In this document: positions 9,559 through 18,379 of the stretch, piece by piece
How positions within the stretch are numbered: position 1 is the first letter of the stretch
How the letters are laid out: each line of letters begins with the position of its first letter
Origin: Anaerolineae bacterium
Lineage (GTDB): Bacteria > Chloroflexota > Anaerolineae > Promineifilales > Promineifilaceae
Direction: 5' to 3'
DNA: 64,000 bases
Assembly (NCBI GenBank): GCA_019637635.1
Contig: JAHBVI010000016.1
Span: forward strand, 1-64,000
Translations under genes and position numbers: made by a program
The notes under the pieces: generated by a model
The model's database searches: none
Seen by the model: the letters and a program-made list of their open reading frames with translations, nothing else
Told to the model about the DNA's origin: nothing

Positions 9559-10625
9559 TTAGCGCCTGGCCCGATGTAGCGGTATTCAATTTGGGGCGTC
9601 ATTAACGTCGTTACCAGTTCCAGGGTGCGCTCCGCTTCGCTCTTGCGCACGCTGGCGGAGAAGCCAGCCAGGAAGTCCCGCAGACCGGGCACATGTTCAT
9701 ACTCCACAATGCGCGGTTCGCCAGTAATGCCGCCTAACGCGGCTGCTTTAGCAATGGCGTCGTGAAGGTCGCCCAATTCGTCTACCAGGCCGAGAGCTAA
9801 TGCCTGGCTGCCGCTGTAGATACGGCCGTCGGCCAACACCCGCACCTCCTCTTCCGGCAGTTGACGGCCGTCTATAATCACCTGCACAAAGCCATCATAC
9901 GCCTCGTCGGCGATGGATTGCAAAATGGCCTCCTGCTCGGACGTCAGCGGTTCCCAGGGGCTGCCAATGGTCTTGTTGGGGCCGCTGGTGAGGCTGGTGA
10001 CATCCACGCCCACTTTGTCCATCAGGTCGGTCACATTATAAAGCGTCAGCACCACGCCCAGGCTGCCGGTGGTGGTATCGGCGCGGGCAAAAATGTAGTC
10101 GGCGGGGGCGCTGACGTAATAACCACCCGATGCGGCCGTACCGGCCATGCTGACCACCACCGGCTTTTCCATTTGCGCCAAAGCCTCATAGATTTGGGCG
10201 GAGCCGGTGACGGTGCCGCCAGGACTGTCTACCCGCAGCACAATCGCCTTGACGGTGTCGTCGGCAGCGGCGGTACGTAGATCATTGATCACCGTGCCGC
10301 TGACGGCGCCGAGGGCACTTTGGGTATCATCGCTGTGGGTGATGGTCCCTTCTACGCGCACAATGGCCACCGCATCGCCAAATCCGCCGGACCCGGCGGT
10401 GGAACCAAAACCGCCGGACAGCGCCAGGCTAAAAAAGAATGTAGCCATCAGCACGCCACAGGCGCACACCGGCAGCAAAAAACCCAGGCTGACACCCGCC
10501 AACACCCAGGCGGGGGTACGGCCGTTGCCGTCGCTTTTCACGTGAATGACAGTGGGGACAGGTGGGGGTGGGGACACGGCCGTGTCAGCCACAGTTGATA
10601 TGGGATTGCTGCTTTCTTCGTTCAT
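9555..10625 (-). CDS. sppA: Signal peptide peptidase SppA (S49 family)
   Basis: A membrane-anchored S49 serine protease of 356 residues that digests leftover signal peptides and membrane peptides. A hydrophobic segment is at about 40-70. The S49 core begins near VRVEGTI; the nucleophile Ser is in TAASGGYYV (about 166) and the general-base Lys in SGPNKTIGS (about 218). I chose the ATG at 10625 because GAGG lies five bases upstream; the longer frame to 10652 lacks a ribosome site. It has the short bacterial length with one catalytic domain and overlaps the GH99-like gene downstream. Confidence 0.88.
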   Translation of the reverse strand: MNEESSNPISTVADTAVSPPPPVPTVIHVKSDGNGRTPAWVLAGVSLGFLLPVCACGVLMATFFFSLALSGGFGSTAGSGGFGDAVAIVRVEGTITHSDDTQSALGAVSGTVINDLRTAAADDTVKAIVLRVDSPGGTVTGSAQIYEALAQMEKPVVVSMAGTAASGGYYVSAPADYIFARADTTTGSLGVVLTLYNVTDLMDKVGVDVTSLTSGPNKTIGSPWEPLTSEQEAILQSIADEAYDGFVQVIIDGRQLPEEEVRVLADGRIYSGSQALALGLVDELGDLHDAIAKAAALGGITGEPRIVEYEHVPGLRDFLAGFSASVRKSEAERTLELVTTLMTPQIEYRYIGPGAN

Positions 10626-10714
10626 AAAGCCTCGGAAATATTTGGGAAACAAAGGGTAATTATACGGCGACGGCCGTGCCTGTTAAAAAACACTCATCTT
10701 GCCCTTGTGAAAAA

Positions 10715-10742
10715 AATAATTTGTGCTATTATCCCCCCCCGT
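10715..10742 (+). promoter_or_regulatory. Predicted promoter of rpsF-ssb-rpsR
   Basis: TTGTGA (10715-10720) and TATTAT (10737-10742) are 16 bases apart, followed by a C-run. They lie 109 bases before rpsF, in the gap divergent to sppA. The ~100-base leader could hold S6/S18 feedback regulation, but I see no clear match to the known motif. Confidence 0.6.
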
Positions 10743-10850
10743 TGCACAGCAAACAACTTTATATTCTGCTGCTTTCCGCTCTTACAGCCACCAAGAGGGC
10801 AAAAAGGGCAAAGCTCGCTAGAGTAATTCCAAGGAAAGGAGGTATGCAAC

Positions 10851-11144
10851 GTGCGTGAGTACGAGGTAACCATTATTGTTCAGCCCAATTTAGAAGAGGC
10901 CGCTCGCAACGAGTTGATCGAGCGTGTATCCACCTGGTTGACCCATGGCGAAGGCGAAGAAGCCAAACCTGTAGCCAACCATTGGGGCATGCGGCAGCTC
11001 GCCTACCCCATCAGAAAATTCAAGCAGGGTTATTACGTCTTCTTTGAAGCCAACCTGGACCCCGCTCGGGTGGCCGATAGTGAGCGAAACATGCGTTACG
11101 TAGAAGATTTGCTACGTTTCCTGTTTATTCGCAAAGAGGACTAA
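10851..11144 (+). CDS. rpsF: 30S ribosomal protein S6
   Basis: A 97-residue S6 with the usual opening R-E-Y-E and the RQLAYPIRK segment near 43-53. It binds 16S rRNA with S18 in the platform of the small subunit. The start is GTG, fixed by a perfect AAGGAGGT at 10835-10842, eight bases upstream. It heads the rpsF-ssb-rpsR cluster found in most bacteria; rplI, often fourth, is absent here. No ACGGCCGT copy lies in the gene. Confidence 0.97.
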   Translation: MREYEVTIIVQPNLEEAARNELIERVSTWLTHGEGEEAKPVANHWGMRQLAYPIRKFKQGYYVFFEANLDPARVADSERNMRYVEDLLRFLFIRKED

Positions 11145-11153
11145 TTGCATTGC

Positions 11154-11186
11154 AGAGTCTAAGGGTTTTGGAAACCCTTAGACTCT
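11154..11186. terminator. Perfect 15-bp hairpin between rpsF and ssb
   Basis: Arms 11154-11168 and 11172-11186 (AGAGTCTAAGGGTTT and its complement) enclose TGG and are followed by TCTT. Position inside an operon suggests partial termination or mRNA end protection rather than a full stop. Confidence 0.75.
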
Positions 11187-11204
11187 TCTTGCTGGGAGAA
11201 CGCC

Positions 11205-11555
11205 ATGAACAGAGGGCTAAATAAGGTCATGCTAATTGGTTGGGTGGATGGGCAACCCGAAGTGCGACAAACGCCCACTGGCCGAGCAGTAGCAACCTTT
11301 ACGCTGGCAACCTCCCGCAGTTGGACTTCATCTGAAGGGGAGCACCACGAGGAAACCGAGTGGTTTAATGTGGTTGCCTGGGGCAGCCTGGCCGAAATTT
11401 GCGAGAAGCGCGTGGGGCATGAGCAGCATGTCTACGTGGAAGGTCGCTTGCAAACCCGAAGCTGGGAAGATAACCAGGGCCGCAAACATTTCCGCACGGA
11501 AGTGGTGGCGCATGATTTAATTGTTTTGACCGATACTGGAGGTTTATATGAATGA
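11205..11555 (+). CDS. ssb: Single-stranded DNA-binding protein, short form
   Basis: A 116-residue SSB consisting of the OB fold only: [12 protein letters not shown] at the start, WFNVVAWG near 55-62 and [11 protein letters not shown] near 78-88. The protein coats single-stranded DNA at replication and repair sites. Bacterial SSBs normally end in an acidic tail (D-D-I-P-F type) that recruits partners; here the protein ends GGLYE right after the OB fold, so that tail is missing. The 3' end overlaps rpsR by eight bases, indicating translational coupling. A second, tailed SSB may exist elsewhere. Confidence 0.93.
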   Translation: MNRGLNKVMLIGWVDGQPEVRQTPTGRAVATFTLATSRSWTSSEGEHHEETEWFNVVAWGSLAEICEKRVGHEQHVYVEGRLQTRSWEDNQGRKHFRTEVVAHDLIVLTDTGGLYE

Positions 11556-11769
11556 GCAAAAAGTGCGTAAGAAGACTTGTGCTTTCTGCGCCGATAAAAA
11601 CAGAGTCATTGATTACAAGCAGGCTGATTTGATGCTGCGCTATGTGAACGAATTTGGCCGTATGCGGCCCCGCCGTCAGACGGGTGTATGCGCCAAACAC
11701 CAACGCGCGTTGGCCCAGGCGATTAAACGCGCCCGCCACATCGCCCTGGTGCCCTTTGTCCAGGAATAA
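11548..11769 (+). CDS. rpsR: 30S ribosomal protein S18
   Basis: A 73-residue S18. It has CAFCADKN near 11-18, the cysteine-containing N-terminal version, and [28 protein letters not shown] at the end, which is the family signature. It partners S6 in the small subunit. The start ATG lies within the last codons of ssb. Sixteen bases separate it from the foldase gene, so all four genes probably share a transcript. Confidence 0.96.
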   Translation: MNEQKVRKKTCAFCADKNRVIDYKQADLMLRYVNEFGRMRPRRQTGVCAKHQRALAQAIKRARHIALVPFVQE

Positions 11770-11784
11770 GGCCTACCGCGCACT

Positions 11785-13119
11785 ATGACCAAGAAGCAAA
11801 CAAAAACGGTTGGCGAAGACCAACAACGTCAGTCGCGCAAAGAGGTGCTGATCGCTCGTAAGGAACGGGAACAAAAACGAACCATTTATATAGCGACGGC
11901 CGTCGTCGGCGGCATTTTGCTGTTGGTGCTGCTAATAGCCGTTATCAATGAGTTTTTCATCTCCCCCAACCGGGCCGTAGCTGAGGTCAGTGGTGAAGCT
12001 ATTAGCCTGCGTGAATGGCAAGATCGGGTGCGCCTGGAACGCGCGCAGCGTATTTTGTTGCTGGAAAATCAGCTAGAAACGTTTGGCGATGTGGGTTTGA
12101 TCCAGCAGTTTTACGGCCAGTTAATTAACGAACTGCTGCAAACAGAGCAGATGGGGCAGACAGTTTTGAATCAGATGGCGGAAGATGTGATTGTGCTGCG
12201 GGCGGCGCGTGATCGGGGTATCACCGTCACCGATGCCGAGGTAGACGAATCCATTGGCGAGTCATTTAACTATTTTGGCGGTCAGTCACCCACGCCGTTA
12301 CCGGCGCCAACGGAAACGATCATGCCCACGCCATCTATTACGCCCATTCCTACGGCCGTGATCACCGAACTACTGCCCACCAATACCCCCTTCCCCACGC
12401 CAACCCTGGGGCCAACCGTCACGCCGGCGCCCACGGCCACGCCTGTGTCCGAAACCGCCTTCCGTGAACAGCTAAACGATTTGTTGGCCGAGTACCGGGA
12501 TTTGGGTATTTCCGAAGCACAGTACCGCGCCTATGTCCGGTTGCAGCTTTACCGCGAAAAGCTGGCCGATGCGCTGGCGACTGAGTTCAATTTGCCCACG
12601 GCAGCGCCACACGCCAGTTTTTACTTTATGGCCTTTGATGCGGAAGAAGCCGCCAATGAAGCAGCCGCCCTGGTGGAGGAAAATGGCTATCTGCAAACGT
12701 GGAACGAACTGCGCAGCCAGCCATTTGACCCGGAAGCCACGTCTACGCCTATTGTGTCGGAGATATTGTGGCGCACGCAGTCAGACCTGGAGCAAACGTT
12801 TGGCGCGGACGCAACAGCCACTATCTTTGCGCAACCATTGAATGAACCAACGGCCGTCCTGGTGCATCAGGTAGATGAGGAGACCAACCGGTACTACCTC
12901 ATTATGGTGACGGGACGAGAGTCACGGCCGTTGAGTGAGTCTGCCATTAACCAGGCCAAACAGCAGCAGTTGACCAGTTTTATTGACGGCCGTCTCACCG
13001 GCAATCTCACCTTCACCGAGTTTGATCGGGGCCGCACGCCGGAAACGCCGCGCCTCGACCCCATCTTCTACACCGCCCCCACCGCCACCCCGGTAATACC
13101 GGCCACGGCGGCGCCGTAA
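11785..13119 (+). CDS. SurA/PrsA-like membrane-anchored foldase
   Basis: A 444-residue protein with a charged N-terminus (1-35), one transmembrane segment (about 36-58) and a SurA N-terminal-like chaperone domain beginning VAEVSGEAISLREW. That domain is interrupted at about 170-230 by an unusually long Pro/Thr linker. The C-terminal part (about 270-420) is shaped like a parvulin or degenerate parvulin domain, with EILWRTQSDLEQ and YYLIMVTGRESRPL. It would assist folding of exported proteins on the outer face of the membrane. It follows rpsR closely and ends at a hairpin. Confidence 0.72.
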   Translation: MTKKQTKTVGEDQQRQSRKEVLIARKEREQKRTIYIATAVVGGILLLVLLIAVINEFFISPNRAVAEVSGEAISLREWQDRVRLERAQRILLLENQLETFGDVGLIQQFYGQLINELLQTEQMGQTVLNQMAEDVIVLRAARDRGITVTDAEVDESIGESFNYFGGQSPTPLPAPTETIMPTPSITPIPTAVITELLPTNTPFPTPTLGPTVTPAPTATPVSETAFREQLNDLLAEYRDLGISEAQYRAYVRLQLYREKLADALATEFNLPTAAPHASFYFMAFDAEEAANEAAALVEENGYLQTWNELRSQPFDPEATSTPIVSEILWRTQSDLEQTFGADATATIFAQPLNEPTAVLVHQVDEETNRYYLIMVTGRESRPLSESAINQAKQQQLTSFIDGRLTGNLTFTEFDRGRTPETPRLDPIFYTAPTATPVIPATAAP

Positions 13120-13128
13120 ACAAATAAA

Positions 13129-13160
13129 ATGTAGGGCGATATTGAAAAATCGCCCTACAT
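13129..13160. terminator. Bidirectional hairpin ATGTAGGGCGAT
   Basis: Twelve-base arms at 13129-13140 and 13149-13160 with an eight-base loop, between two convergent genes. On the minus strand it is followed by ATTTTATTTG, so it best fits the end of the 13173 gene. Confidence 0.75.
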
Positions 13161-13172
13161 TCAATCCATCCC

Positions 13173-14285
13173 TTACAACACCCCACCCGGAATACACCCC
13201 GCCAGCATACCGGCTACCTGCACCGGCACAAACGGCGGCTGGAAAAGATCGGCGTTTTGTTGGTGACTGCGGAAGAAGTCGGCAATAAAGTGCATCCGGT
13301 CTTCCAGGCGCGCCCAATTCACGGCAGCCGTGCCGGTGAGCGTTTCGTCGCTAAAATCCCAGCGATCCAGCAGTTGGCGTAGACGGCCGTTTTGAATGGA
13401 CACCAATGCCGGTGGGAATTTATACGCGCCCACCGGTGGTTTGACGTTTTGCCCCAGGCGCAGTTCCCCGGCAGGGATGGTGATGAACATCATGCTGCGC
13501 GTGAGAAGCTGCTGCCCCATGCGACGCGCCATTTTCCAGGCCGAAGCAGGTAAAACATCGCCTAACCTGGCCGCCGGTTGGGCGCGCAGCGCGGCCACGG
13601 GTGCTTCCAACGCTTCGGCAATGTGCGGCTGTAGGCGAATTTGCTCATGCAAACCAACGAGCAGGTTTGCCAGCAGCATGGCCTGGGCCTTTTGGGCCGC
13701 GTCGTCCATGAAGCGCGCCTGATAGTAGCTGGTAAATGCTTCAATCAGGTAGTCCTGGCCCTCTTCTTTAATCGGGCCAGGGCGGAATTGGGCCAGGAAG
13801 TAGTGCAAATGGTTTTCGTCGTAGGTTGCGTCCTGCCCCAGTTCGGTGATGAAGCGGTGGAAGGGATGGGCGAGTTCGGCAAAGACACGGCCGTTGCCAA
13901 TAGACACGCTCAGGCTAATACAGTCGAGAATGCTTTCCACCACCCCCTCGTCCTCTACCATCAGGCGACGGGTCGGGTCGGTGAGGTAGGTGTGCAGGCG
14001 GGTAGTAACACGATCTGCTTTGAGTCTGTCGGCTCTGAGCCGGTCGAAGGGGCCATCCGCCCAGGCAAACGCCAGCGCCAACTTATCCGGCAGCCGGTCA
14101 TGCCGGATGGCATAACCGGCCGTTTTAGAGGCATACGTGGCGAAACTGCACCAATTGGTGTTCTCCTGCCCCAACACCTGGGCCATACCCTGCGACAACT
14201 CATAATAAGCCTGGGTAATGCGCAAATTCCGCAAAATCAGGTTGGGCATACGAATAATCTGGTCAATGTCCGTTCGGGTCAACAT
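13173..14285 (-). CDS. Hypothetical protein with NWCSFATYASKTAG motif
   Basis: A 370-residue, mostly helical soluble protein with no signal peptide. I do not know its function. The N-terminal stretch NLILRNLRITQAYYELSQG and the motif NWCSFATYASKTAGYAIR (about 44-61) look strongly conserved, as in a widespread but uncharacterised family. An odd segment, FDRLRADRLKADR at about 78-90, appears to be a repeat element read in frame (14011-14054). Residues 280-320 contain a basic/hydrophobic region. The gene stands alone between terminators. Confidence 0.65.
   Translation of the reverse strand: MLTRTDIDQIIRMPNLILRNLRITQAYYELSQGMAQVLGQENTNWCSFATYASKTAGYAIRHDRLPDKLALAFAWADGPFDRLRADRLKADRVTTRLHTYLTDPTRRLMVEDEGVVESILDCISLSVSIGNGRVFAELAHPFHRFITELGQDATYDENHLHYFLAQFRPGPIKEEGQDYLIEAFTSYYQARFMDDAAQKAQAMLLANLLVGLHEQIRLQPHIAEALEAPVAALRAQPAARLGDVLPASAWKMARRMGQQLLTRSMMFITIPAGELRLGQNVKPPVGAYKFPPALVSIQNGRLRQLLDRWDFSDETLTGTAAVNWARLEDRMHFIADFFRSHQQNADLFQPPFVPVQVAGMLAGCIPGGVL
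14011..14054 (-). repeat. Short repeat element inserted in frame in a CDS
   Basis: It encodes F-D-R-L-R-A-D-R-L-K-A-D-R. Near-identical peptides of the FDRLRA/FDKLRA type are produced by small dispersed palindromic repeats in several environmental bacterial genomes. The TCTGTCGGCTC/GAGCCGGTCGA core is partly self-complementary. Confidence 0.5.
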
Positions 14286-14325
14286 GAGATGATCCTTTAG
14301 AGTTGGCTGTCAAATAAGTTGAACA

Positions 14326-14359
14326 AAACCTGACAGGTCTTTGGCGACCTGTCAGGTTT
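14326..14359. terminator. AAACCTGACAGGTC hairpin
   Basis: Perfect 14-base arms (14326-14339 and 14346-14359) with a six-base loop. It belongs to a family that recurs at 22739, 28489, 32048 and, longer, at 35969 and 58839. It follows the 13173 gene's start and precedes the end of the beta-helix gene. Confidence 0.8.
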
Positions 14360-14388
14360 GAAAGTCCAGGTTATTAAGTCGCCAACCC

Positions 14389-15792
14389 TTAGCGTTGAAT
14401 AGTTGGTAGATAAATATAGTGTGTCAGCGTGGGCGATGGTGTGGGCGTCGGCGGTTCGGTCGGCGCTGAGTTGTACTCGGCCGCGCCCATATCGCAGCGG
14501 GCCACACCACTGCCGCCATCCACATGCCGGGGATACTCGCGCTGATCGGTAAGCAACATGCCCCCCACGTTATCACCGGCGCAGCCGGCCGGGTTTCCGG
14601 CGTCAATCACCGGGCTAAGGCTGCCGGGCAGGCGGGTGTGGGTGGGGCCGCCGTTATCCATCAGGTTACTGAGCAGCGGATCCATATTGGTCAGGTTGCC
14701 GGTGGTCACGCCGGTCAGGTCACACCCACTTAGCGTCTTAACCAGATTGTAGCCGCCAGAGGTGATCGTCCCGGCACAATCGTTGTTCATCGGGTTGGTA
14801 AAAAAGCGCAGCCGGTTGTTGGCCACAATACTATTGTGCATATAAACGGTGGGTACATGGCCGTAGAAGGTGGAGACAGCAATGCCACCGCCCACGCCGG
14901 TATCGTTTTGGTCGGAATCGGCAATGTTGTCCATGACCGTCACGTTGTACAGGTAAACGGCCGTTGGGTAGTTAGCCACTGATTGAGTGATGTAGATACC
15001 GCCGCCATGCAACGTAGCCTGGTTATTGACAATGGTGGAGTTCATGATCGTGATGGTGCCATTACTGGCGTCTACACCACCGCCATTGCTGAAGCCAGAT
15101 GAATTATTGTTGTTTATGGTACTGTTGCGTATGGTCAATGTGCCGCCACCCGAGTTAGTGAGCGCCACAAAACCACCGGTATGATTGGCGTAAGTGACTG
15201 CATTCAGTTCAGCGACACCGCTATTGAGCAAGCCGCCTTCTTGATTGCTGAGTAACCGGGCATATTCCAGTGTCAAAGAGCCGCGATTCAGAATACCACC
15301 AGAAGTGCCGGAAATGCCGGATGTGGTCTCATGGGTGCCATTACGCATGGTCAGATGGGATATATGGACGTAAACGCCACTGAAAATGTCAAAGATACGG
15401 CCGTTGGTCACATTCCGGTTGCCGTCAATAATCGTTTGGGTTGCGCCTGCGCCGACGATGACCACACTATCAGTCAGGTCGAGATCGCCATCAAGCGCAT
15501 AATTCTCGGCCGTGCTGGGAATGGTCAGGTAATAGGTACCGGCGGGAATGACGATGGTGTCCATGCCAGGAGAAGCATTGGCTTCCATGACGGCAGCGCG
15601 CAGGGTGCAGGCATTATTGCCAGGGGACGTCTCGCAAATGCCGTTGCCCGGATTCACGTCTACGGCATCGGCCAGGGTGGTGTTCACGGTTAAGGTCAAC
15701 GCGGCCGGCGCGGCGTTGGTGAAGCGCGTCATGGCAAAACCAGCGGCCACCAACGCCAGGAGTAAAGGGAGAACAAATTTTAATTTCATCAT
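14389..15792 (-). CDS. Secreted beta-helix protein, CSLREA and choice-of-anchor Q type
   Basis: A 467-residue exported protein. It has a signal peptide (1-28), then CTLRAAVMEANA near 62-73, which is the CSLREA-type motif. A right-handed parallel beta-helix with N/G-rich turns follows (about 110-330), then a segment NLVKTLSGCDL...DPLLSNLMDNGGPT of choice-of-anchor Q proteins (about 345-400). After a Pro/Thr linker it ends HYIYLPTIQR. The same kind of ending is found in the next gene. Such proteins usually act as surface adhesins or polysaccharide binders or lyases; no catalytic residues could be assigned. It probably forms a unit with the neighbouring secreted protein. Confidence 0.8.
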   Translation of the reverse strand: MMKLKFVLPLLLALVAAGFAMTRFTNAAPAALTLTVNTTLADAVDVNPGNGICETSPGNNACTLRAAVMEANASPGMDTIVIPAGTYYLTIPSTAENYALDGDLDLTDSVVIVGAGATQTIIDGNRNVTNGRIFDIFSGVYVHISHLTMRNGTHETTSGISGTSGGILNRGSLTLEYARLLSNQEGGLLNSGVAELNAVTYANHTGGFVALTNSGGGTLTIRNSTINNNNSSGFSNGGGVDASNGTITIMNSTIVNNQATLHGGGIYITQSVANYPTAVYLYNVTVMDNIADSDQNDTGVGGGIAVSTFYGHVPTVYMHNSIVANNRLRFFTNPMNNDCAGTITSGGYNLVKTLSGCDLTGVTTGNLTNMDPLLSNLMDNGGPTHTRLPGSLSPVIDAGNPAGCAGDNVGGMLLTDQREYPRHVDGGSGVARCDMGAAEYNSAPTEPPTPTPSPTLTHYIYLPTIQR

Positions 15793-15806
15793 GATTACAC
15801 TCGCAA

Positions 15807-17147
15807 TTATTTTTGAATAAAAGGCAGGTAAACCTGCTCCGGCGGTGACACGGGGGCGGGTTCAAAGGCCAGCAGCAGGTCGCCGTGGTTGGCGTCGTAG
15901 TAGGCAATGTGGACACGGCCGTCTACCACTACCGCATCCAGCGCCTTGCCCACACTGACAAAACCACCGCCGCGCGCGCCGTCATCTACCACCGCACAGA
16001 CATAACTGTTATTGGGGCCGCAGTTGCCGCCATCGGCCTGAGGCCAGGCTATTTTGACAATGCTGTTCGCCTGGTCGTTCAAATCCTGGTAAACGATGAC
16101 CGGCTGCGAACCGACCACCACCAGGGCAATGCCCAGGGAGCCGTAATTGGCCGTCTGCCCCACACTGTCAATAACTGAGCAGCGCCAGTTTGTGTTATTC
16201 GGACAGTTGCCCTGACCGCCGCCCACGTACACCGCGTGTTTAATCTGTTGGCCCATGTAGTCATAGTAGGCGATCTGAGTGGGTGTGCCGCACGGTAAAA
16301 ACAGGCAGCGGGGCATATACAGAGAGGTGCCATAGGCAGAGCCATTATCCAGGCTGTCACATTGCCATTTGCCGCCGCCACAATTACCGCCGCTGTTCAC
16401 CGGGTGCGCGTAGCCTAAAAACCCGCCAATCCCGTTGTAGGCAATGCCAATGGCCCCCAACAGGGAGACATCCATGGAAATGTTATCGGCATAGTTTTGC
16501 ACGGCCGTACAATTCCAGGCCAGGGTGCAGTTTCCCGCACTGCCTATGCGTTTGGCATACCCAAAAGCCACACCGCCGCCAATGCCCCGGTGGTAGGCCA
16601 CATGGGGTGCGTTAGCGGTGTCATAAACCAGCGCCGTATGCCGCCCGACCGTCGCACCGGCTACATATTCGATGACTTCGCCATGCAGACCATCGGCCGG
16701 GCTGGTGTAGCGGTTCACCCCGTTGACGGCGTCAAAGTAGGCCACCCCATACGCGCCATCCAGGCGATAGGCCAGCGAAACGTACTGCCCCACGTCGGCG
16801 CTGGAGGTGTTGTCCAGGATGGTGCAGTTCCATTCCTGGTTGGGGCCACAGTTACCGGGGGTTTGCTTCGCCAGTTTCAAGGCGCCGGCCGTAGCGTCGT
16901 AATAGGCAATGGTGGGCGCGCCGCTGGTGGGATCAACCGCCATGGAGAGATAACTGCCCACGTCATTCTGGTCATCCAGAATCACAATTTCCCAGGGGCC
17001 GTAATCGCTTACCTGGAACGTGCTGTCGGCGGACTGGGGGGCAATGGCGGGCGGCAACGGCTCGACTGTTTCTTGCGCTTTCGCCAGACCGGAAACTACC
17101 AGTAAAATAAGAATGAAAAAAGGGGTATATATCCGTGTACGTTTCAT
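15807..17147 (-). CDS. Secreted propeller-like protein with YLPFIQK C-terminus
   Basis: A 446-residue exported protein with a signal peptide (about 1-25, starting MKRTRIYTPFF). Repeated units of the form IAYYDATAGALKLA, VAYFDAVNG and IAYYDYMGQQIKHA recur roughly every 50-60 residues, as in beta-propellers. Cysteines occur in pairs within loops such as GNCGPN...WNCTILD. The end, EQVYLPFIQK, matches the terminal motif of the neighbouring beta-helix protein. I chose the ATG at 17147 over a TTG six codons earlier. Function unknown; a surface or binding role is likely. Nothing beyond likely promoter DNA was seen at 17148-17364. Confidence 0.7.
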   Translation of the reverse strand: MKRTRIYTPFFILILLVVSGLAKAQETVEPLPPAIAPQSADSTFQVSDYGPWEIVILDDQNDVGSYLSMAVDPTSGAPTIAYYDATAGALKLAKQTPGNCGPNQEWNCTILDNTSSADVGQYVSLAYRLDGAYGVAYFDAVNGVNRYTSPADGLHGEVIEYVAGATVGRHTALVYDTANAPHVAYHRGIGGGVAFGYAKRIGSAGNCTLAWNCTAVQNYADNISMDVSLLGAIGIAYNGIGGFLGYAHPVNSGGNCGGGKWQCDSLDNGSAYGTSLYMPRCLFLPCGTPTQIAYYDYMGQQIKHAVYVGGGQGNCPNNTNWRCSVIDSVGQTANYGSLGIALVVVGSQPVIVYQDLNDQANSIVKIAWPQADGGNCGPNNSYVCAVVDDGARGGGFVSVGKALDAVVVDGRVHIAYYDANHGDLLLAFEPAPVSPPEQVYLPFIQK

Positions 17148-17364
17148 AAGTAAGTTTTCAACCAACGAAGGTCGGCTTTGCTTTGTGTAGGTGCAGATTT
17201 ATCTGCCACCGCAAGCCATATTTTGAATTTCTGATGAACGGCCGTATCCTACCAGATGGCCGTCCTTACCCTGTCCGGCAACCGTCCGAAAACTGTCCAC
17301 TTGCAACTGGCAACCGGCCCTCAGCGTACAAAAGGCCAGATCATACCCCTGGAGGACTTCCATT

Positions 17365-18342
17365 ATGCTGCCTGAACCAACCCGATACCCCCAATTCACC
17401 TGGCGACCGCTGACCACAGCCGACGCCGATGCCATGCACCAGACGGCCGTTGCCGACATCGCCGCCGATGGCGCTGACTCGGCGCAAACGGTGGAAGATA
17501 TACAACCGCTGTTGGAATTTCTGCAAAAAGACCTGCCCCATGACTCCCTGGCCGCCTTTACGCCTGAGGGCACATTAGCAGCCGAGGCGATGCTCTTTTT
17601 GCCACCGGCGGCCGAAGGCGAAAGCCTGCGCTTTAATGCCAACGGCACGGTGCATCATACCTACCGCGGCCTGGGCATTGGCGCTTTTCTGATGTCCTGG
17701 ATAGAGGCCCGCGCCCGGCAAAAAGCGGACGGCCGTCCTGCCCTTATCCAGACAAGCTGCCGCGACCACAACCAGGATCGTATTGACCTGTTTACGCAGC
17801 AAGGTTTCCGGCCAACCCGTTACTTTTACCGGATGCAGCGCGATTTGCACCAGCCGATTCCCGATGTGTCCTTGCCAGAAGGATTGCAGTTACGGCCGTG
17901 GCAGACTGAACTGGACAACGCTACCCGGCTGGCCTTCAACGATTCCTTTCAAGATCATTATGGCTTCTTTCCCGTGAATGAAGAAATCTGGCACGTAGGT
18001 TTTAGCGGCAAGCCGGAATTTCGCGGCGACCTGACCCGGCTGGCGCTGGATGACGCCGATAACGTGATCGGCTTTTGCCTCTGCTCTGTGAGTGTCGGAC
18101 GCAACGAGCAAACCGGCTGGAATGAAGGCATTCTGGAAGACATTGGTGTCATTCAGGGCTGGCGCAAAAAGGGGATCGCCTCGGCGCTGATTGTGGCCGC
18201 CATGCGCGCCCTCAAAGAGGCCGGGCTGGACAAGGCCGCCCTGGGCGTAGACACCGAAAACCCCACCGGGGCGCTGCGCCTATATGAAAATTTAGGCTTT
18301 TATGCCATGCGCCGCAGCATAACATTTACAAAGGCACTGTAG
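17365..18342 (+). CDS. Double-GNAT acetyltransferase
   Basis: A 325-residue protein with two GNAT folds, in the manner of mycothiol synthase-like and other twin acetyltransferases. The C-terminal domain has the acetyl-CoA loop V-I-Q-G-W-R-K-K-G-I-A at about 265-275 and NPTGALRLYENLGFY at about 298-312. The N-terminal domain has HTYRGLGIGAFL near 97-108. It would transfer an acetyl group to an unidentified amine. GGAGG sits ten bases before the ATG. The stop codon is part of the palindrome 18340-18375. Confidence 0.85.
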   Translation: MLPEPTRYPQFTWRPLTTADADAMHQTAVADIAADGADSAQTVEDIQPLLEFLQKDLPHDSLAAFTPEGTLAAEAMLFLPPAAEGESLRFNANGTVHHTYRGLGIGAFLMSWIEARARQKADGRPALIQTSCRDHNQDRIDLFTQQGFRPTRYFYRMQRDLHQPIPDVSLPEGLQLRPWQTELDNATRLAFNDSFQDHYGFFPVNEEIWHVGFSGKPEFRGDLTRLALDDADNVIGFCLCSVSVGRNEQTGWNEGILEDIGVIQGWRKKGIASALIVAAMRALKEAGLDKAALGVDTENPTGALRLYENLGFYAMRRSITFTKAL

Positions 18343-18375
18343 AGTGCCGGGTTTTTGCAAAAACCCGGCACTCTA
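18340..18375. terminator. Perfect 36-base palindrome terminator
   Basis: Arms 18340-18357 and 18358-18375 are exact inverted copies (GAGTGCCGGGTTTTTG type) with the T-run inside the stem. It lies between the convergent acetyltransferase and zinc-binding lipoprotein genes and contains the stop TAG of the former. Confidence 0.88.
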
Positions 18376-18379
18376 CGGT

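Noticed and set aside
10676-10858. 60-codon frame before rpsF
   Set aside because: It overlaps the promoter and the ribosome site of rpsF and has no protein character; treated as leader.
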